From contig JAUCEF010000001.1 in the NCBI GenBank assembly GCA_033558025.1, positions 806,001 to 870,000 of the forward strand: a stretch of DNA of 64,000 nt, read 5' to 3'. The position numbers and the translations under genes are program-made. The notes below the pieces were generated by a model, which was given only the letters and a program-made list of their open reading frames with translations, was not told the origin of the DNA and made no database searches. Below, piece after piece: positions 58,428-64,000 of this stretch. Each line of letters starts with the position of its first letter. The first letter of the stretch is position 1. This DNA is from Phytophthora sp. 'mugwort' (lineage: Eukaryota; Oomycota; Peronosporomycetes; Peronosporales; Peronosporaceae).

Positions 58428-58903
58428 TCACTGGATGCTCCTGCATCCCGGCGCACCTTTCGGACGCCCCAGTACCTCGCAGAGGTGGGGACGTGACTCA
58501 TCAGTGCTCTGCGTTACCTGCGGGCCGGCTGGTCCGACGGCTTTGTTTCGCCAATCGATCCATGGCTCGTGTTTCTCGAGCCAGGGCAAGCCCAGGATCA
58601 AGTCATGCTTGTCCATCTTTAGGACAGTAAACTGTTTCATGCTATCGAAGTCCTCAACTTCACAGCTAGATCCACATGGATATTTGGGACGGTTATCACC
58701 GTTCCGTCGACCAGTTGTACCGGCACTGTCGCGTTGCCTTTGCCGGCCAAATGTTGCTGTTCTTCGCAACAGTCTGGCGGCGTGCGAAGTTCTTTGACGC
58801 CCCGGAATCTACGGAAGGGATGAGCATATCCCCATACACTTACGTGTACTACTAGCAGCCCAACGCTGCCCTTCTTCGATTCGAGAGTGCGCAAACTCCT
58901 CAT
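58428..58903 (-). pseudogene. Protease of gypsy C
   Basis: The catalytic block DSGASKNFARRQTV is readable near 58,760-58,810 in one frame. The later block DLILGLPWLEKHEPWIDWRN lies at 58,540-58,600 in another. Confidence 0.75.
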
Positions 58904-59051
58904 GGGCTAAGTCTCCATGGTGCGCGCCGCCGGCGCACCACTCATGAAGACTTGGATCATCCCCAGTAGGGCACCCCGCCCTTACTGGTGTCCTGCGTTC
59001 TCGTGTACATGGGGTCGCGGCCTTTGTCTGCGACCCTTGGGTGCGATGGGC

Positions 59052-59970
59052 TTAGGAGAGAAACGTTTTCGTTGTCTCCCCCCCCCCCCCCGCAGGACAG
59101 GCGCGTGCAATGTGCCCTAGCTTACCACAGCTATAGCAGCGAATATCATGCTGCTCGGCAAGCCCAAGTTCCTTGGGAACTGGTCCGCTACGGCCCTTGC
59201 AACTTGGTTTCGCTGCCCTTCGACACATCGCCGCTGGCGTGTGCGCCTGGCGGTGACTGTACTCCTCTTGGAGGGCGACTTGGATTGCCTCCTCTAGAGT
59301 ATTGGCCTGTACCTGAAATAGCTGGGTGCGGGTCGGGCCTACTCTTAGGCCGTCCATGAACACAGTCACCGTGATGTTCATGGCGTGGGTTTTCCACGAC
59401 GGATGCGGTTAACTTCTGCATCTCCTGGATGTACTCGTGCAGCTCACGTCTTCCCTGTTCGCATTAAAGGAAGCGCGACCGCTGGCGGTACTCGTTGTTC
59501 GCCGGGAGGAACGCGGCTCTAAGCTGCTTACACAGTTGAGCCCAGGATGCGAAGCATCCAGGCGTTGTCGCTTCCCGTGTATACGCCAACTCTTAGCACG
59601 ACGCTAAGGTTGGAGAGGGCGAAAGCCACTCGGAGGTGCTCGGAAGAGACGAGAGCCGTATCCCTTGCGAGCTCTACTTCTCGCACCCAGGAGTGCAGGT
59701 TTTCACCTTCCTTCCCCTCGTACGGGTTTACCTTCGGCCTCAACGGCTCGGGGTTGACCGGTTTCGGCTCTGCGGCCGGAACCTGCACGTTGCTCCGAAC
59801 ATGTTCGATGAGCCCCCGCTCGTACATGTCGAACGCGGTCACGCGCTCGACCTGCTCAGCTTGCGTTGGTGACGCCAAGCTGCGCAAGGCATCGATGCCA
59901 AGGTGCCAGTCATCTTGCGAACACACTAAAACTGTGAGTCGTTCAGATGAGATAACTCATTTTGGTCCAT
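59052..59970 (-). pseudogene. gag of gypsy C, frameshifted
   Basis: Starts near 59,969 (MDQNELSHLNDSQF, then a stop and frameshift). The capsid-like part includes QAEQVERVTAFDMYERGL, NPYEGKEGENLHSWVREVEL and FALSNL; later VTVFMDGLRVGPTRTQLFQVQ and ANTLEEAIQVALQEEYSHRQ. A CCHC knuckle CYSCGKLGHIARAC follows at 59,105-59,150. A 14-base poly-G run on the coding strand lies just after the knuckle. Confidence 0.8.
59078..59091. repeat. Poly-C tract, 14 bases
   Basis: Fourteen consecutive cytosines at the end of gypsy C gag. On the coding strand it gives a glycine run. Confidence 0.9.
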
Positions 59971-60310
59971 GTTGTAGGACCTCGAAGGTTTCAAATGGTA
60001 ACCCGCATAGGTGTCGATTGACTACAAGTGCTACCAAGTTTGACGGGGCACACGACACCTTGCGCACAGGAAGTGGTACTTCCGGAGAGTATACAAACTC
60101 TTAGTGAACGGCAGTTCACAATGAGAAGATTGTTACCAAATAGGTCTGAATATATTTATAAGTAACCGTTTTTAATGCGTCTACATACTAACTATAAGTT
60201 ATCGCTGCCATCGTCTCTAATTTCATCGTCGATGTTAAAGTCCGCTTCACCTCCTGATTGCAGGAACATATCATCATCCGATTTATCACAGGCTTCTGGT
60301 ACAGATGGCA
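59971..60310. other. Leader side of gypsy C
   Basis: Non-coding, probably untranslated leader or LTR sequence of gypsy C. No tRNA primer site could be assigned with confidence. Confidence 0.3.
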
Positions 60311-60645
60311 GTGTCTGACTTAGAGCCACCATGGACAGCACACGCCAGAAAGGTGGTGTGCGTGGTATTGATGGTGATGTTGAACGTTCCCGCTGATCAC
60401 GACGAACAGATTCGGACTGCTCGTTCGATCGGCTCCGAAGGTCAAGCAAGAGCCACGAAGCGTGTTGCCGCCTGCTCACATGATGGTGGTCTCTCAGCTG
60501 GCAGCGGCGAATCAGGAGAGGCGGGGAGTGGCTGGTTGCAGTAGTTCGTGGTGGGATGGTGGCGGAGAACGGCAGAATCACACATGAAACAAGGAAAGTC
60601 ACAGAAACCTTGTGTTTAGAGTATACTGGGGGTTGCACCCCAACA
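60311..60645 (-). repeat. Possible LTR fragment
   Basis: Read on the minus strand, it begins TGTTGGGGTGCAACCCCCAG, a TG-starting, hairpin-forming sequence like those at the start of oomycete retroelement LTRs. No second copy was found in the window, so it may be the 5' LTR of gypsy C or a solo LTR. Confidence 0.35.
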
Positions 60646-61339
60646 GACCCACGTATTAGAAAACTAGCTTCGATTCCGGGCAACGGGTCCGTTCGCAGGT
60701 GAGCTCGTCGCTGGGCTCGCCTACGCCCATAGCTCGTGGTCCTGCACCGTGGGCACCCCGCTCGGGTGCTTCGGCTAGGCTTATCGCACCAGGTCACAAC
60801 CGTAATCTATTAAAATAATACCGGTTACAATCTCTGTGGATTTCACCTTTTCGTCTGTGCGATTCCACTTACTTCGGGGGGGGCTTCTGCAGGAGCAGCA
60901 TCACTAATATAAGTAATATCTTGGGCGCTTAGCGGGCGGTTTCAGATCCTCTACATTGAACATTTAACGCAACTTGCCAGACAAAATTATATACTTCGGG
61001 GTCCGACTGAGCTACGCTCTTCAGGAACGAATCTTAAAATCTCATCCGATTCCAGAACATGTCCACGCGCCGAACAGCATTGCGTTTGTCATCCATCCAT
61101 TGGGTGTGTATACTTAGTCCCAGTGAACAACGTGCTGACATGCAGGTGGCGTCAGCCTCGGGAACGAAGATTTCTCCACATCGCAGAAGAAGAAAGATCG
61201 ATAAGCATGGTTGCCTCAAGCTGGGAACGCTTTTCGCCAAAGTGTCGTAAACTGAAACGTTGGCAGGTTCGGTCTGCGCGAGCCAACTACTCTAAACTGT
61301 CCCTAAACTATCTCCACAGTTTATCCCTGTATTTCATAT
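60646..61339. other. Unassigned region
   Basis: Short frames only; nothing recognised. Transposon debris is likely. Confidence 0.35.
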
Positions 61340-61640
61340 TCTGATCGATTCCGGAGCGTCGGGTTATTATACTCGACGCTCCACCATGGAAAATTGCGGG
61401 GCGCTGAGAGCGCGAAGGAGCGGCATCGTCAGCGTTTGGCTAGCGGCGGGGACCTGCGTCACGATGCCCAAGGTTCCTGTGACCTGGGTGTCGGGGTTGC
61501 AGACTTCGATAGCGAAGAACGCTGTCTGCCCTGGACCTTGATTCACAATACGATGTCATCCTACCATTCGGCGAGCTTGTCGCGCCACTCACAACAGCAT
61601 GGGACCGCCCGAAAGTGTCGATCGCGCCCCCACGTCTTGC
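61340..61640 (+). mobile_element. Gypsy protease remnant
   Basis: LIDSGASGYYTR (catalytic DSGA block, 61,340-61,385) is followed, after frameshifts, by VTLGVGVADFDSEERC and LDLDSQYDVILPFGEL (61,480-61,580), which match the second half of gypsy proteases. No other retroelement domains remain nearby. Confidence 0.6.
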
Positions 61641-62047
61641 CGCAGCACGTACCGTGTCTCCGAAAGCATCACACGTCACAGCTGAACACTGCTGATGCCA
61701 GCAGTGTATCGCTACCCACCGGTTCGCATGTCGACCTAGCGTCGAGTCGCGGGCTGGTCGGTGGGAGTTAAGAAGCCTTTTGCTTTGCCCACATCGGGCA
61801 GTTTGATTGCGCTCTGTTTGCGTTTTGCTGTTTTACTTTCCCCAAGTGAGCCGTGCAAAGCGCAGCCCTTGCAGTCGCGCGCTTCTATAATGGTATATTC
61901 GTAAATATTTTAAACTATTTGCCATAGTCATTTACCATTGCTGGCCACGTGGCTCGGCGTTCGGATCACCGATCCCACGACGCATTTACGATTCCGACAG
62001 CAGACTCCCCAGCTTCGACTACAGAGATCTAGATCGCACTATCTACC
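61641..62047. promoter_or_regulatory. Promoter side of the small membrane-anchor gene
   Basis: Changes from transposon debris to an AT-rich stretch. TCATTTACC at 61,929-61,937 resembles oomycete core-promoter elements (initiator TCAYTY overlapped by a CATTTACC flanking motif). It lies ~110 bases before the ATG. Weak evidence. Confidence 0.3.
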
Positions 62048-62621
62048 ATGGCTGACACGATCATGACGCTGCTGGAGCAGAACCCGACCACGGGCATGGC
62101 CGTGGGCGGCGCGCTCGTCGCCGCTGCCGTGGGTTTGACGGCCGTGAAGGCTCTGGGTGGCAAGGCGGCGCCGGAAGCCACGACCGCCCCGAAGAAGAAG
62201 AGGAGCAAGAGCAAGGGCAAGAAGAAGGCCCCTGCTACGCCCGCCGACAAGGAGAACTCGTCGGACATTAACCTCGAGGAGTTTGTGGACGTACGTGGCT
62301 GTGTATCCGACTGTAACTGGCTGAAGGAGATGTTTTGACTCACAATTGTTATGTGTGTCTCTCTATAAATTGCAGGACGGCCCGGACTCGGAAGAGGAAG
62401 AGGCTATTCGTGCTGAGAAGCGCAAGCTGAAGGTCAAGCAGAAGAAGAAAAACGCCAAAGCCAAGCAGCGCGCGGCCGTGAGCGGCTCGGGCAAGCCTGT
62501 TGTCGACACGGATAAGGAGAAGGAAAAGAAGAAGGCTGTGGCCGCCGCCCTCATGAAGGACGCTGAGGACGGCTGGGAAACGGTCGCTAACAAGAAGAAG
62601 ATTAAGGCCAAGCAGCAGTAG
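62048..62621 (+). CDS. Small lysine-rich protein with N-terminal hydrophobic segment
   Basis: Two exons (62048-62290 and 62376-62621) join to 162 codons. An N-terminal hydrophobic stretch (GMAVGGALVAAAVGLTAV, residues ~16-33) could be a membrane anchor. It is followed by long lysine-rich runs (KKKRSKSKGKKK), an acidic patch (DSEEEEA), more lysine-rich coiled-coil-like sequence and an ending DGWETVANKKKIKAK. The layout suggests an anchored protein with a charged, cytosol-facing tail, perhaps at the ER or bound to ribosomes or RNA. The family is not recognised. Confidence 0.75.
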
Positions 62622-63035
62622 ACGCACACGACATGACGACGCAGTCTGGCTGTTGTAGCTGAATGGCGGCGTCATGATCGGATAGTTGATTTTCTCCTTT
62701 TCTCGACTATTTTTCTTGCGATAAGCAAGGAAGAGAGAAGGATGGAGGGCGAGTACGCGCTGGTTCCTACTCGTCGCTCCTGTTTTTTTCTCGTACGCAA
62801 CGAGCGATTATGGTATAGTAAGAAGGAAGAGAGGTGGAGAGAGCGAGGTGTCGCCGCGGTCGCAGGAGAGCTGACGCCTTGGTCACCATCTCCACGCTTT
62901 GGACACAAAAAATATACGAGATTACTGTGTACAGCGTTTGTACTGGGCGACATGCAGAGGGAAGTGAGAAAAGAATTCATTACGACTATAGCCGAGGCTG
63001 CTTTCATAGCAGGGAGACGACAGCAACTGGCGACT
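62622..63035. other. Intergenic spacer between convergent genes
   Basis: About 410 bases between the ends of two convergent genes. Frames here (for example 62742-63080) show no domain. Confidence 0.4.
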
Positions 63036-63938
63036 CTACAGCTTGGACTGCGGCTTGAGAGCGTTGAACACGACCGGTAGCTTCATGGCGAGCGTCATGT
63101 TGCCCTTGAGCTTGAGTTTACCCTTCATGAATGCCTGCAACACACGCAAAACAACAACAATTACGTCAGATACCATGCTAAAACAGGCAACTCCTCCTAA
63201 ATGTAGCCAACCTGCTGGGCATTGAGCTTTCCCATGGCAATCGCGACAAAGTCGGCATCGCTAACCGTAATGGTCACGTCAGCCTTCTTTAATCCCTCTG
63301 TGAGCGCGGGCGTGGCGCTCTTCAGATCCAGGTTCCACTTTCCAGCTCCAGTAATGTCGAACTGGATGATGCCCTTGACCTTCTTGGCCATCTCGGCGCC
63401 GTCCTTGGCCACCACTTCCCCCAGCAGACGGAAGATCTCTATGGAGTTAAGTCCTCCCCTGGGTGCTATAGTAGCAGCAGGGACCGGAGATGCAGCTGCA
63501 GCCGGCTTGGCGCCTGCGCTCTTCTTCTTCATGTGGTTGCGGGTGGCTGCCAGCACCACATTAAGCTTCATGGCTAGACCCATGTTGCCTTTGATCTTCA
63601 CTAGCCCCTTCATGAACGCCTACAAGCACAAGAGAGGGTTAGTCAGTCCATTGTAGTGAAGGTTATCGGAGGAACAAAGCGGCGACCTGCTGCGGGTTAA
63701 GCTTGTTGTCCATCATCTTAAGGAAGTTCTCCTCAGACAGCGAGATGGTCAGGTCGGCCTTGTCGCTGGTGGTCGCAGCCTTGACGCTGCCCTTGCCGGT
63801 CTTAAGGTCTACGATCCACGCGCCGGCGCCCGAGATGTCGAACTTGATGACGCCCTTCACTTTGCTCACGAGCGACGGACCCACTTCGTCTACGGCACTA
63901 CTCATCATGTCGAACAGCTCGGCGGCGCGTGGGGCCAT
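63036..63938 (-). CDS. Tandem SCP2 sterol-carrier-domain protein with SKL peroxisomal signal
   Basis: Three minus-strand exons (63687-63938, 63212-63619, 63036-63134) join to 252 codons. Two SCP2 domains are present. Domain 1 includes SKVKGVIKFDISGAGAWIVD and DLTISLSEENFLKMMDNKLN; domain 2 includes KKVKGIIQFDITGAGKWNLD and DVTITVSDADFVAIAMGKLN. Each is followed by AFMKGxLKxKGNMxLAMKL, the end of the SCP2 fold that closes the lipid pocket. A low-complexity Ala/Pro linker joins them. The protein ends in SKL, the canonical PTS1 peroxisomal import signal. Such proteins carry fatty acyl-CoA and sterols. The repeated exon border before AFMKG suggests internal duplication. Confidence 0.92.
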
Positions 63939-64000
63939 GGTGTGCAAGGAGGAAGAGAAGGAGGCGAAGTGCACACCCGGTAGCAGCTTTTGAAGTGACG
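63939..64000 (-). promoter_or_regulatory. 5' flank of the SCP2 gene
   Basis: The 62 bases upstream of the chosen ATG, reaching the window edge. An in-frame ATG at 63,974 would add 12 residues (MHFASFSSSLHT); the downstream start (MAPRAAELF) was preferred because it begins the domain. Confidence 0.35.

Larger units (their letters stand above)
53690..59970 (-). mobile_element. Ty3/gypsy retrotransposon C
   Basis: On the minus strand, gag (59,970-59,050), protease (58,900-58,430), reverse transcriptase (57,350-56,530), RNase H/integrase (56,500-55,290) and the integrase tail plus chromodomain-like end (54,780-53,690) follow in gypsy order. The integrase is split by a ~475-bp piggyBac fragment (54,784-55,257). 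A chromodomain-like terminus is recognisable (PLPLLDCNGVAHYNVEPVLQ ... SWESIERLQADCLKAV). Frameshifts occur throughout. A 3' LTR was not found. Confidence 0.82.

Noticed and set aside
1..64000. CRISPR arrays, bacterial operons or ribosome-binding sites
   Set aside because: The window has spliced eukaryotic genes and no regularly spaced repeat array.

Overview
This 64 kb window looks like nuclear DNA from an oomycete (Phytophthora-like water mould). The evidence is short GT-AG introns of roughly 50-90 nt in GC-rich exons, a radial-spoke gene (so a flagellated stage is expected), tandem START/FYVE-like lipid-binding-type genes of the sort oomycetes expand, and gypsy, piggyBac, Mutator-like, hAT and Tc1 elements of oomycete type. 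One insertion is AT-rich mitochondrial DNA carrying the start of rpl2. The species is inferred, not proven.

Left arm (1-24,650) is gene-rich. In order: the 3' end of a Sec1/Munc18-like gene; a five-exon lysyl-tRNA synthetase with a probable mitochondrial presequence; a single-exon fusion of a pyrroline-5-carboxylate-reductase-like Rossmann domain to a Ser/Thr kinase; a RanBP2-type zinc-finger protein; a radial-spoke head protein (RSPH4/6); a DCAF4-like WD40 protein (minus); an AT-rich gap; three tandem START/FYVE-like genes, the third a pseudogene interrupted by the mitochondrial fragment; a small CCHC zinc-knuckle gene; and APC2, the cullin subunit of the anaphase-promoting complex (minus, nine exons). 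Two gene pairs are tightly convergent: RSPH4/6 with DCAF4, and the CCHC gene with APC2.

Middle (24,650-61,800) is a graveyard of mobile elements: a decayed MULE transposase, a decayed piggyBac transposase, gypsy element A with recognisable LTRs and a nested Tc1 transposon, gypsy element B (gag-protease only, minus), a LINE-type RNase H remnant, a decayed hAT transposase, gypsy element C (minus) with an internal piggyBac fragment inside its integrase, and a last gypsy protease remnant. Every large reading frame here is broken, so most copies look inactive.

Right end (61,900-64,000) returns to ordinary genes: a small lysine-rich membrane-anchor protein and a tandem-SCP2-domain protein ending in a peroxisomal SKL signal.

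The most notable signals are the reductase-kinase fusion, the mitochondrial insertion inside the third START-like gene, and the intron-bearing piggyBac fragment inside gypsy C. Exon junctions were derived by hand from frame continuity and splice consensus; no database search was run.
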